From positions 1-19,991 of the forward strand of contig DATHGT010000285.1 in NCBI GenBank assembly GCA_035317605.1: a stretch of DNA of 19,991 nucleotides, written 5' to 3'. The translations under genes were made by a program, and so were the position numbers. Positions 1 to 6,592 of this stretch are shown one piece after another (positions within the stretch are counted from its first letter, which is position 1; every line of letters starts with the position of its first letter). A model generated the notes under the pieces. That model saw only the letters and a program-made list of their open reading frames with translations, ran no database searches and had not been told where the DNA came from. Source of the DNA: DATHGT01 sp035317605. Its GTDB lineage: Bacteria > Methylomirabilota > Methylomirabilia > Rokubacteriales > CSP1-6.

Positions 1-1
1 G

Positions 2-85
2 GTCCTCCAGCGTCGCGCGTACGGCCTCCGCGACGAAGAGTACCTCCGCCTCAAGATCCTCACCTGCATGCTGCCGGAGATCTGA
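2..85 (+). CDS. Transposase C-terminal fragment, ISL3-like (cut by left edge)
   Basis: Reading from base 2, an open frame encodes the last 27 residues of a protein ending in TGA at 83-85. The tail contains RRAYGLRDEEYLRLKILTCM, which resembles the C-terminal end of ISL3-type DDE transposases, where a basic RRAYG(L/F)R motif follows the last catalytic residue. The catalytic domain lies outside the window. The identification is supported by the terminal-repeat-like sequence 32 bases downstream, as expected for the right end of such an element. Other DDE families can have similar tails, so the family call is moderately sure and the transposase call somewhat surer. Confidence 0.6.
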   Translation, partial: VLQRRAYGLRDEEYLRLKILTCMLPEI

Positions 86-117
86 CCGCAGCCTCAGACC
101 CACAGGTACCCGAAATC

Positions 118-141
118 ACCCACACGACTTCACGAAGAGCC
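118..141 (-). repeat. Candidate terminal inverted repeat (right) of the ISL3-like element
   Basis: A 24-base segment directly after the transposase gene reads GGCTCTTCG... on the minus strand and ends in ...GTGTGGGT. This agrees with the general form of ISL3-family ends as remembered; the partner left repeat is not in the window. Confidence 0.5.
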
Positions 142-152
142 AGATTTCTCAT

Positions 153-383
153 ATGCGCTTTGTCCCTCGCCTACTCGGGGAACAGATCCAGAGAGCCGCT
201 CGTCAGTTCTCCGCGCTGATCGTCACCGGCCCTCGCCGGGCCGGGAAGACCACGCTCCTCCGGCGGTTCTTTCTGGCCGCAATCTGGTGGCGGGGTTCGT
301 CGCTCGGGTATCGGTACCGTGCCTTACCAGATACGTTGAGGAGTAAGGTGATTCGGGATACGCTCACGGCATGCATGTCGTGA
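153..383 (+). pseudogene. Truncated AAA-type ATPase (DUF4143-type) N-terminus
   Basis: The first 40 or so residues (MRFVPRLLGEQIQRAARQF, then a Walker A loop GPRRAGKTTLLRR) match the start of the stand-alone AAA ATPases that carry a C-terminal DUF4143 domain and usually run to about 380-450 residues. After about base 272 the frame continues only as a short sequence with no ATPase character (WWRGSSLGYRYRALPD) and stops at 383. No Walker B, sensor or DUF4143 region follows in any frame before the next gene. The gene therefore looks deleted after the P-loop. Its start codon lies 12 bases from the insertion-sequence end, which would place the element in the promoter or leader of this gene. The tail overlaps the next gene's first codons. 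Confidence 0.65.
336..364 (+). promoter_or_regulatory. Possible promoter of the toxin-antitoxin pair
   Basis: TTGAGG at 336-341 and TACGCT at 359-364 are separated by 17 bases, a sigma70-like arrangement with about half of the consensus positions matched. Transcription would start near 371, the first base of the antitoxin ATG. This would give a leaderless or nearly leaderless message, in line with the lack of a Shine-Dalgarno sequence next to that ATG. Weak evidence. Confidence 0.3.
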
Positions 384-631
384 CGATCACCACGAAGCGC
401 CAAGCCACTCTCCCGGCCGCTCTCTGCAAGGACCTCGGCCTCGTCCCCGGGGCGAAGGTCGCGGTGGAGCGCCGGCTCGTCGGAAAGGAGACCGTCTGGG
501 TTCTGAAGGGGCCGGGCCCCGACTGGTCCTGGGTCGGGTCCCTTCGTCGCTACGCCAAAGGTAAGTCACATCGACTGAGCGACATCCGTCGGAGCATCGC
601 CCGTGGATGGGCCAGTGGCCATCGGCCTTGA
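371..631 (+). CDS. AbrB/MazE-fold (VapB-type) antitoxin
   Basis: An 86-residue protein whose N-terminal half (VTITTKRQATLPAALCKDLG, followed by LVPGAKVAVE) has the swapped-hairpin DNA-binding signature of AbrB/MazE/SpoVT antitoxins: a beta strand, the Q-x-T-(L/I)-P turn, then G-(x)-K-V. The C-terminal part (residues 50-86) is basic and probably wraps around the toxin. The gene overlaps the downstream PIN-domain gene by 29 bases, typical of a translationally coupled antitoxin-toxin operon. The family normally neutralises its toxin and represses its own promoter. A GTG at 380 is an alternative start; neither has a clear ribosome binding site. The Cys at residue 19 is unusual for this short fold, but its meaning is unknown. 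Confidence 0.75.
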   Translation: MHVVTITTKRQATLPAALCKDLGLVPGAKVAVERRLVGKETVWVLKGPGPDWSWVGSLRRYAKGKSHRLSDIRRSIARGWASGHRP

Positions 632-1013
632 CACCTCCGTGGTGCTTCGCCTGCTGATCGGTGAGCCTCGCGCCCAGACGGGAATCGCGCGTCGACGGAT
701 CGAACGCGCGCTGAGCGCCGGCGAAGAGGTCGTCGTGACCGATCTCGTGATTGCCGAGGCGTTTCACGCCCTCCGGCATCACTATAGTGTCCCGGAGCCG
801 GTGGCGCTGGGGCAGCTCCGGGAGTTCCTCGATTCCGGCATCGTCAGCGTGGATCCCGTCGGTGCTCGGGAAGCGGTGGAACCGGAAGCGAGGGAACGGG
901 CAGGCGTTGTGGATCGGCTCATCGTCGCCCGGCATCGCGCCCTTGGGGCGACAACGGCCACGTTCGATCGCCGTCAAGCACGCCTCGACGGTGGAGTACT
1001 GCTTCGACTCTGA
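603..1013 (+). CDS. PIN-domain ribonuclease toxin (VapC-type)
   Basis: A 136-residue PIN-domain protein starting at GTG 603, inside the end of the antitoxin gene; GTG 615 is also possible. The acidic residues that hold the catalytic metal ions are visible in order: Asp in IGLDTSVVLRLL near the N-terminus, Glu in VIAEAFHAL, Asp in GVVDRLIVARH, and Asp in TATFDRR. This is the complete set expected for a functional VapC-like endoribonuclease; family members cut tRNA or rRNA. Length is normal for the family. The overlap with the AbrB-fold gene defines a type II toxin-antitoxin pair. It sits next to an insertion-sequence end and a broken gene, fitting a mobile or accessory locus. Confidence 0.8.
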   Translation: MDGPVAIGLDTSVVLRLLIGEPRAQTGIARRRIERALSAGEEVVVTDLVIAEAFHALRHHYSVPEPVALGQLREFLDSGIVSVDPVGAREAVEPEARERAGVVDRLIVARHRALGATTATFDRRQARLDGGVLLRL

Positions 1014-1043
1014 TGACGGTGCCCGCGCTCTGAATCCACCGCA

Positions 1044-1065
1044 GGAAGAGGACTTTGCCTCTTCC
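1044..1065. terminator. Perfect 8-bp inverted repeat after the toxin gene
   Basis: GGAAGAGG (1044-1051) and CCTCTTCC (1058-1065) form a perfect 8-base stem around the 6-base loop ACTTTG, 30 bases after the toxin stop codon. No T-tract follows on either strand, so if it terminates transcription it is atypical. It lies between two converging genes, which would suit a bidirectional stop. An operator or mobile-element remnant is possible. Confidence 0.4.
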
Positions 1066-1155
1066 CGTGGTCAGAATCAGACGCCGTGGCGCCGACACAA
1101 CGAAACAGCCTCAGCAGTCTCCAGCATCCGTTGCGGGCCGGGTTGGCGTGGCTGC

Positions 1156-2040
1156 CTATCCCACGTCCCGAGCACCGTCGGTTTTGTCGTCGAGAAAGTG
1201 TCGCGCACGCCGCATGAACTCTGTGAGGCCTTCTCTCTGCTTCGCGAGCGACTCCTCGACAATCTGCAAGTACGCGGATTCGTCTATCGGCACACCAAGC
1301 TCTTTACGAATGGCGACAACAGCAGGAACTAGCAGTCGCCCAAGTCTCATTGTGTTCTCGACGCAGTCCTTGGTGTACTCCAGCTGAAGCGCATAGAGTG
1401 TGCCGGCCAGTGCCTTTCTTTGCTCAAGCCCCTCGGTCACTCGCCCTTGCTCGAACTCGAATGTCCCCTTGATTACTCCCCACCGTCGATCGTCAACAAT
1501 ACCCTCCACGTTATGCTGTCTCATTAGCTCGACCATTCGATCTCGCTCTTTTCCAAAGCTACCAATCTGGTCGTCTAATGTGGTCAGTTGCTGTTTCCGT
1601 ATCATCAACGGCACTCGCTCGGCTAACAATCGAAGGAACGTTGCCGACAGTTCACCCATAACGTTTGCGACGGCTCGCGCCGTGTCCTCCGTCGCGATGA
1701 TGTGAATCTTTGCTATGGCGGGGGCCTTGTTCACATAATCATCAGTTAATTTGTCGGGAGGGGCTTCGAGATTTGCGAACTTGCTGACCGATATGAAACC
1801 AGCGGAAATCGCCTCGGCGGCTGCCAGGTAAACGTCCTTGCGGAGCGCGAGCTCCCGGTCACGATTCCGCAGCTCTCGATCTTGGGCGAACTGTTCCCGT
1901 AGTCGTCTGTCATTGGCGCGGTTGGTGAGGACGATGCCCCCCAGTGAGAGCAAGGACCCAACCACCACACCCCAAAAGGCTGGCGGAATCCTCGCTACAA
2001 GAAAGAGAAACTCAGAGATCCAGCTCATCGAGAGGCCCAT
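1156..2040 (-). CDS. Membrane-anchored protein of unknown function
   Basis: A 294-residue protein with one clear hydrophobic segment (about residues 10-38, including AFWGVVVGSLLSLGGIVLT). A strongly charged stretch follows (NRANDRRLREQFAQDRELRN, then RDRELALRKDVY) that looks like a coiled coil, and then a mainly helical soluble region to the end. The architecture of an N-terminal anchor plus cytoplasmic helical domain is seen in small accessory proteins of many bacteria. I know no function for it. The DNA is visibly poorer in G+C (near 50% in places) than everything downstream, suggesting recent acquisition together with the toxin-antitoxin pair. An internal ATG at 2028 is an alternative start; neither start has a convincing ribosome binding site. 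Confidence 0.7.
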   Translation of the reverse strand: MGLSMSWISEFLFLVARIPPAFWGVVVGSLLSLGGIVLTNRANDRRLREQFAQDRELRNRDRELALRKDVYLAAAEAISAGFISVSKFANLEAPPDKLTDDYVNKAPAIAKIHIIATEDTARAVANVMGELSATFLRLLAERVPLMIRKQQLTTLDDQIGSFGKERDRMVELMRQHNVEGIVDDRRWGVIKGTFEFEQGRVTEGLEQRKALAGTLYALQLEYTKDCVENTMRLGRLLVPAVVAIRKELGVPIDESAYLQIVEESLAKQREGLTEFMRRARHFLDDKTDGARDVG

Positions 2041-2269
2041 TGATCAGGCGCGCCGAGAGCGCCGTCCGCTTTAGCCTGTGCCGAGCCAGTATCCTGCGAG
2101 TTATCGCCTCTGTCGTCTCGATATAAAATGCAAATCATAGTGGCGCAGTATACGGCCGCTCACACGCGACAACGATATGCCCCGGTGGGCTCCGTCCGTA
2201 CCCTCATTCTTCCTGCGGTGATGTTCTCTGTCGGCGTACTGCCGTTTACCATCACGGTTACACCCTTGC
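2041..2269. other. AT-richer intergenic region at the island/backbone boundary
   Basis: No gene is supported here. The half next to 2040 is AT-rich for this genome. On the minus strand it holds two -10-like hexamers, TATACT (2152-2147) and TATGAT (2139-2134), either of which could start transcription of the minus-strand membrane protein gene. No well-placed -35 was found. G+C rises again towards 2270, where the backbone gene ends. Confidence 0.35.
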
Positions 2270-3856
2270 CTATTTCGCCAGCACCTCGGTGAAGCGCCGC
2301 CAGCACTCCAGGGGGTCGCCGAATTTTTGGTGGCCGGCGGTGTGGTGGGCGCAAGCCAGGAGCAACGTGTCGCGGTCGACGGCGCTGGTGTGGCCGTAGT
2401 CTTCGAGGAGGCAGAGGCCGATCTCCTGGTTGTGGGGATCGTTGCCTTCCTTGACGGCGGCCAGGGCCAGGGTCTGCACGAGCGGCTCGCGGTCGTAGCC
2501 GCCGTCGAGGTAGGCGCGGGTCCACGCCACGCTCTCTTCCGTCTTGAGCGCCATCTGTGACTCGTCGATGCGCTGCAGGATCTGGGACGCCGACAGCGAG
2601 TGGGCGTGCGAGGGCGCCCCGATCTCCACGTACGTGTTGCCAGGCGTGTTGCGCGCCCAACCTGCCGCCTGGTTGACGAAGGATCCGGCCACGTAGAGGA
2701 GCTTCAGGCGGTGCGGATGGTCGAAGTGGTCGTAGAACCAGCCGAGCGTGTTCGTGTACTCGTAGCTGTGGTGCGGCATCGAGAAGTTGTCGGGGCGGCC
2801 GGCGGTGAGGATGACTTGCGCCGAGGCGATCTGGATGGCGTCGAGGATCTGGCGCGGGTCGGTGCCCGCGAGCAACAGCCGGGTGATCTCCTCGATGTAG
2901 GCGGGCTCGGGCTCGAGCGTGATCGCGTCGATCAGGCGCCGGGCATCCGGATGCGACAGCCACTCCTTGTTGCGCAGGAGGCGCGCCTCCACCAGGCTCG
3001 TGGGCGAGGGCTGCATCGACGACCTCGGCTGATCGTCGGGCTCGGCCAGCCGCGTCCACGTGATCTGGCAGGCCATCTCGTAGGCGGAGTACCACCGCGG
3101 GCCCACGGCCATGTCGAGCACGCCCGCGTACAGCACGTCGTGCGCGTTGTCCCAGCCGACCGCCTCACCGACTTCGATGGTCGCCCGCGCGCGATAGGCC
3201 TTGTGGCCGGTCGTGTAGGAGCGGTTGAAGAGCATCCGGTCCTGCACGTCCATGAGACCGGCGAAGAGCAGGTGGCCGAGCAGCTCCTGCCGGCGCTCGC
3301 GCTCCTGCCACATGCCGAGGAACACGCGGTAGGCCGGCAGGACTTCCCCACGCTGGACGAGCGTGAGCCAGTGATTGAGGCGCTCCTCGAACGTCCCGTC
3401 GAGGACGAGCGCCTCCTGATCCGGCCAGTGGCGCTCGGGCCGCATCACGGGCGCGTTCGGATCGGCCTTCTGCGCGCGCCGTCCATAGTGCCCTGGCGCC
3501 TTGCCCAGGAGCTGGTTCCACGGATCGAGCCCGGTGGGGACGTACCAGATCGTCTGGGCGGCCGGCAGGTAGGCGAGCGAGTCCGGCAGATAGTTCGGAA
3601 GGTTCACGCTGGTGCGCGCGCTCAGGAGACAGTGGTCGTTGTTCACGAAGCGGACGAAGCCGTTGTCGATCCGCTGGTGATAGGGCACGTGCGTGTACGG
3701 CGCGTGGATGCGCACGGTCTCGCCGAGGATCTCCCCCAGCGGGCGCTCGGCGCGCACCAGGTCGTAGTAGACCTGGCTGGCCCCGAGCTGGTCGCGGGCG
3801 AGGATGCGCTCTTCGAGCTTGGCGTACAGCGCGGTGTCCTTCGTCGTCACTGCCAT
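2270..3856 (-). CDS. Histidine-rich 528-residue protein of unknown function
   Basis: I do not recognise a defined catalytic domain. The protein is soluble (no signal peptide or membrane segment), probably helical, and has about 23 histidines. Many are clustered: HAPYTHVPYH (51-60), MPHHSYEY (360-367), DHFDHPH (376-382), SHAHS (416-420) and ACAHHTAGH (501-509). The C-terminal third (for example NDPHNQEIGLCLLEDYGHT) faintly recalls the helical region found behind some Rieske-type iron-sulfur proteins and questin-oxidase-like proteins. No Rieske Cys/His motif is present and that link is a guess. The start is well supported: AAGGAGA lies 7 bases before the ATG. It follows the CoA-transferase gene on the same strand with a 76-base gap containing a GC-rich hairpin, so it may be the last gene of that cluster or separately transcribed. 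Confidence 0.8.
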   Translation of the reverse strand: MAVTTKDTALYAKLEERILARDQLGASQVYYDLVRAERPLGEILGETVRIHAPYTHVPYHQRIDNGFVRFVNNDHCLLSARTSVNLPNYLPDSLAYLPAAQTIWYVPTGLDPWNQLLGKAPGHYGRRAQKADPNAPVMRPERHWPDQEALVLDGTFEERLNHWLTLVQRGEVLPAYRVFLGMWQERERRQELLGHLLFAGLMDVQDRMLFNRSYTTGHKAYRARATIEVGEAVGWDNAHDVLYAGVLDMAVGPRWYSAYEMACQITWTRLAEPDDQPRSSMQPSPTSLVEARLLRNKEWLSHPDARRLIDAITLEPEPAYIEEITRLLLAGTDPRQILDAIQIASAQVILTAGRPDNFSMPHHSYEYTNTLGWFYDHFDHPHRLKLLYVAGSFVNQAAGWARNTPGNTYVEIGAPSHAHSLSASQILQRIDESQMALKTEESVAWTRAYLDGGYDREPLVQTLALAAVKEGNDPHNQEIGLCLLEDYGHTSAVDRDTLLLACAHHTAGHQKFGDPLECWRRFTEVLAK

Positions 3857-3891
3857 CGTTCAGTCTCCTTGAGACACGCTCGCCTCGGACG

Positions 3892-3909
3892 GCGGGGCCC
3901 CAGCCCCGC
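3892..3909 (-). terminator. GC-rich hairpin between CoA-transferase and the 528-residue protein gene
   Basis: GCGGGGC (3892-3898) and GCCCCGC (3903-3909) form a perfect 7-bp stem with loop CCCA, just after the CoA-transferase stop on the minus strand. There is no T-tract, so it may act as a weak terminator, an attenuator that lowers expression of the downstream gene, or an mRNA 3'-end stabiliser. Confidence 0.4.
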
Positions 3910-3932
3910 GACGTCCTGCGGCTCGCACGGCT

Positions 3933-5165
3933 TCACGTCGAACTCTTGCCCTGCGCGACCACGCCCGCGGCGAGCAGCTCGTCGATCTCGGCGTCGCCGT
4001 ACCCGACTTCACGAAGAATCTCGACCGAATGCTCGCCCAGCTCCGGCGGCATGCGCGGCGGGACCTTCTCGACGCCGTCGACCCACATCGGGCCCGACAC
4101 GGTCAGCGGCGCGCCCGCGCGCGGGTCGTCCATCGGCACCAGCGCTCCGCTATCCACCATTTGCTTGTCGTGGCGCGCGTCGTCCACGGTGGCGACCGCG
4201 CCGTACGTGAGCTTGTGGCGGGTCAGGATCGGCTGCCACTCGGCCCACGGGCGCGCGCCGAAGGCCGCGTCGAGCACGCGTATCAGCTCACGCGCGTTCG
4301 CGCGACGGGCCGGTGTGGTGGTGAACCGAGGATCGCCGGCCAGCTCGGGCTGTTCGATCGCCTTGACCAGGGCGGGCCAGTCGGTCTCGTCGTTGAGCGC
4401 GTTCAGGAGGAACCAGCGCCCGTCGCCGCACTGGTAGAGATTGGCGAGCGCGCTCGCCGCCTCTTCGCGCGGCGGCCGCGGCTCGACCTTCGCTCCCGAG
4501 AGCGCGGCCTGGATCTGCACCGCGTTCATCCAGAGTCCGTTGGCGAGCAGCGAGGTCGACACCATGCTGCCCTGCCCCGTCAGCTCGCGACGGTAGAGCG
4601 CGGTCATGATCGCGGCGAACAGCGCCACGCCGGTCGGGTGATCGCCCATGCCCGGCAGCGCGCGCGCCGGCGCGGAGTCCGGCGTGGGCTTGACGAGATC
4701 CATCAGGCCCGCGCGCGCCCACAGCGCGGTCGCGTCGTAGCCACTGAGCGGCGCTTCGTCACCGCGCTCGCCGTAGGCGGTGATCGACGCGTAGATCAGT
4801 CGCGGATTCAGCGGCGAGAGGTCGTCCCAGCGCGTGCCCAGCCGGGCGCGGGAATCGAGCGGATTGTTGGTGACGTAGACGTCGGCGCGCGCGACCAGCC
4901 GATGGAGCACCGCGCGTCCGGCCGCCGGCCGCAGATCGAGGGCCAGCGCACGCTTGGTCCGGTTGTCGACGATCCACCGATAGTTGTACGGGCTCTCGGG
5001 AATGCCGGGTCCGCCCATGCGGTTCCGGTACGGATCGCCGTGGGGAGGCTCGATCTTGATCACGTCGGCCCCGAGGTCGGCCAGCATGGTCGTGGCCACG
5101 GGACCGGCGATGAAGCTGGCGGCGTCGATGACGCGGAGGCCGCTCAGCAGGAACGCGTCCGTCAT
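3933..5165 (-). CDS. Class III (CaiB/BaiF) CoA-transferase
   Basis: A 410-residue member of the family III CoA-transferases, which move CoA between organic acids through an enzyme-bound anhydride on an aspartate. The N-terminus (GLRVIDAASFIAGPVATTML, then LADLGADVIKIEPP) is the hallmark of the family. The catalytic aspartate is Asp175 in PGMGDHPTG. The region 63-81 (RWIVDNRTKRALALDLR) matches the conserved CoA-site segment. Length is normal. The start is set by the TGATG junction at 5167-5163, where the upstream MmgE/PrpD stop shares its A with this ATG, so the two proteins are probably co-translated. The open frame runs further upstream but only as antisense-like shadow of the previous gene. 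The acyl substrate cannot be deduced; the partner gene suggests a dicarboxylic or branched acid. Confidence 0.9.
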   Translation of the reverse strand: MTDAFLLSGLRVIDAASFIAGPVATTMLADLGADVIKIEPPHGDPYRNRMGGPGIPESPYNYRWIVDNRTKRALALDLRPAAGRAVLHRLVARADVYVTNNPLDSRARLGTRWDDLSPLNPRLIYASITAYGERGDEAPLSGYDATALWARAGLMDLVKPTPDSAPARALPGMGDHPTGVALFAAIMTALYRRELTGQGSMVSTSLLANGLWMNAVQIQAALSGAKVEPRPPREEAASALANLYQCGDGRWFLLNALNDETDWPALVKAIEQPELAGDPRFTTTPARRANARELIRVLDAAFGARPWAEWQPILTRHKLTYGAVATVDDARHDKQMVDSGALVPMDDPRAGAPLTVSGPMWVDGVEKVPPRMPPELGEHSVEILREVGYGDAEIDELLAAGVVAQGKSST

Positions 5166-6562
5166 CAGCGAGCGTGGCCCGCGAGCATGCGGGCGAGGAC
5201 GCCGACGTCGGGCACGGTCTCGAGCTGCCTGACCGAGGCGAGCACCGACTCGACCCGGTCGACGGGCAGCACGCGGGCCGCGCAGTCGCGGAACTTCACC
5301 TCCAGATCGCCCACGGTCAGCGGATTCTTCGGCTGCCCCTTGGCCAGGCTCACGCGCTTGACGAGCTTCTTGCCGTCGCGCAGCGTGATCGTGACCTCGC
5401 TGAACCGCGTGGGCAGGCACTCCCGCGTGGTCTGCTCGGGATGCACGAACATCCGGACCTTCGGCATGAACGTCTGCACGTCGTCGCGGCGCACGCGCTC
5501 GTCGGCGAACTGGGCGAGCCCCACCGTGCGGTCGAGCAGCGCCACCGACACGCAGTACGCCATCGAGAACTTGCCCTGGAGCCCGGTCTGCGCCCGGTCG
5601 TGGATGAGCTGGTGCGGCGCCAGATAAAACACGCCGCACTCGACGGCCTCGACGGATGCCGGATCGATCGAGTGCTCGTCGATCATGGCCAGCGTGGCGT
5701 CGAGCGACTGGTGCGTGCTCGCGCACGCGGGGAAGCGCTTCACGCCGATCCCCGGGTCGACGATCTCGTGCGGTGCGCCGAGCCCCATCGTGGTCTCGGC
5801 CCACAGCGGTTTGGCGCCGCCGCCGTGGGTCGACCCGAAACCGTCCACGTGTTCGAGCGCTTCAGGATTGCCGGTGAACCCGGCCTGGGCGAGCAGGGCC
5901 GCCTCCACGCCGCAGCGCGAGGCGTGTCCCACGTGCAGGGGCTTGCCGTCGGTCCCGAAGTTGGCCTTGATCCCGCTCGCCATCGAGGCCGCGATAGCCA
6001 TCGCGTGGACGGTGTGTTCGGTGGAAAGACCGAGAAGCTTTGCCGTTGCTGCGGCGGCCCCAAAAACGCCGCAGGTCGCGGTCGCGTGCCAGCCGACTTC
6101 ATAGTGCGCGGGATTGATCGCGCGTCCGATCTTGGACTCGATCTCGACACCGACCACGAACGCGGTGATCAAGTCGGCGCCCGAGGCGCCGGCGCGCTCG
6201 GCCACGGCGAGCGCGGGCGAGAGGATCGGCGCCGACGGATGGCCGGAGAGGGAGGCCTGCACGTCGTCGTAGTCGAGCGCGTGGGACGCGGTGCCGTTGG
6301 CGAACGCGGCGTCCTCGACGCACCCGCGCAGCGCGGTGCCGACGATCGTCGCCTCCTCGGCCGAGCGGCGGTGAGCGATCAGCGCCCGCGCCCGCACCGC
6401 GGTGTCCTCCACCGAGCCCGCCAGCGTCACCCCGAGCGTGTCGAGGATGGCCAGCCGCGCCGCGCCGACGGCGGCCGCCGGAAGCTTCTCGAAGGACTCG
6501 GCCGTGGCGTAGGCCGCGAGCTGCTCGATCACCGTCTGCCCGTTCGTGTGCCCGGTAGTCAT
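5165..6562 (-). CDS. MmgE/PrpD family protein (2-methylcitrate dehydratase-like)
   Basis: A 465-residue protein with the MmgE/PrpD fold throughout: AILDTLGVTLAG near the N-terminus, FANGTASHALDYDD (about 87-100), GHPSAPILSPALAVAE, GWHATATCGVFGAAAA, KPLHVGHASRCGVEAALLAQ, and KRFPACASTHQSLDA. The family includes 2-methylcitrate dehydratase, cis-aconitate decarboxylase and several less defined hydratases/isomerases of tricarboxylic or cyclic acids. The classic prpB/prpC partners are absent, so a 2-methylcitrate cycle is not supported and the substrate is open. GGGAGGA lies 7 bases before the ATG. It is 30 bases behind the MetE-like gene and overlaps the CoA-transferase gene by one base, indicating one transcript. 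Confidence 0.9.
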   Translation of the reverse strand: MTTGHTNGQTVIEQLAAYATAESFEKLPAAAVGAARLAILDTLGVTLAGSVEDTAVRARALIAHRRSAEEATIVGTALRGCVEDAAFANGTASHALDYDDVQASLSGHPSAPILSPALAVAERAGASGADLITAFVVGVEIESKIGRAINPAHYEVGWHATATCGVFGAAAATAKLLGLSTEHTVHAMAIAASMASGIKANFGTDGKPLHVGHASRCGVEAALLAQAGFTGNPEALEHVDGFGSTHGGGAKPLWAETTMGLGAPHEIVDPGIGVKRFPACASTHQSLDATLAMIDEHSIDPASVEAVECGVFYLAPHQLIHDRAQTGLQGKFSMAYCVSVALLDRTVGLAQFADERVRRDDVQTFMPKVRMFVHPEQTTRECLPTRFSEVTITLRDGKKLVKRVSLAKGQPKNPLTVGDLEVKFRDCAARVLPVDRVESVLASVRQLETVPDVGVLARMLAGHAR

Positions 6563-6592
6563 GAGCGATCCTCCCGCCGTGATGATAACGCC

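Larger units (their letters stand above)
1..141 (+). mobile_element. Right end of an ISL3-like insertion sequence
   Basis: The transposase tail is followed by a short non-coding stretch ending at 118-141. Read on the minus strand from 141, this begins GGCTCTTCGTGAAGTCGTGT. ISL3-family terminal repeats typically begin GGCTCTTC, so the element's right boundary is placed at 141. ISL3 elements usually duplicate 8 bases of target; the candidate target sequence would be 142-149 (AGATTTCT). The left end is outside the window, so neither the duplication nor the completeness of the element can be seen. Confidence 0.55.

Noticed and set aside
2600..4210. 536-codon plus-strand open frame
   Set aside because: It is antisense to the 528-residue protein gene and the CoA-transferase gene, with a low-complexity basic product.
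5166..5804. N-terminal extension of the CoA-transferase by 213 codons
   Set aside because: The extension is antisense-like Arg/Gly-rich sequence inside the MmgE/PrpD gene; the family starts at the MTDAFLLSGLRVIDA segment.
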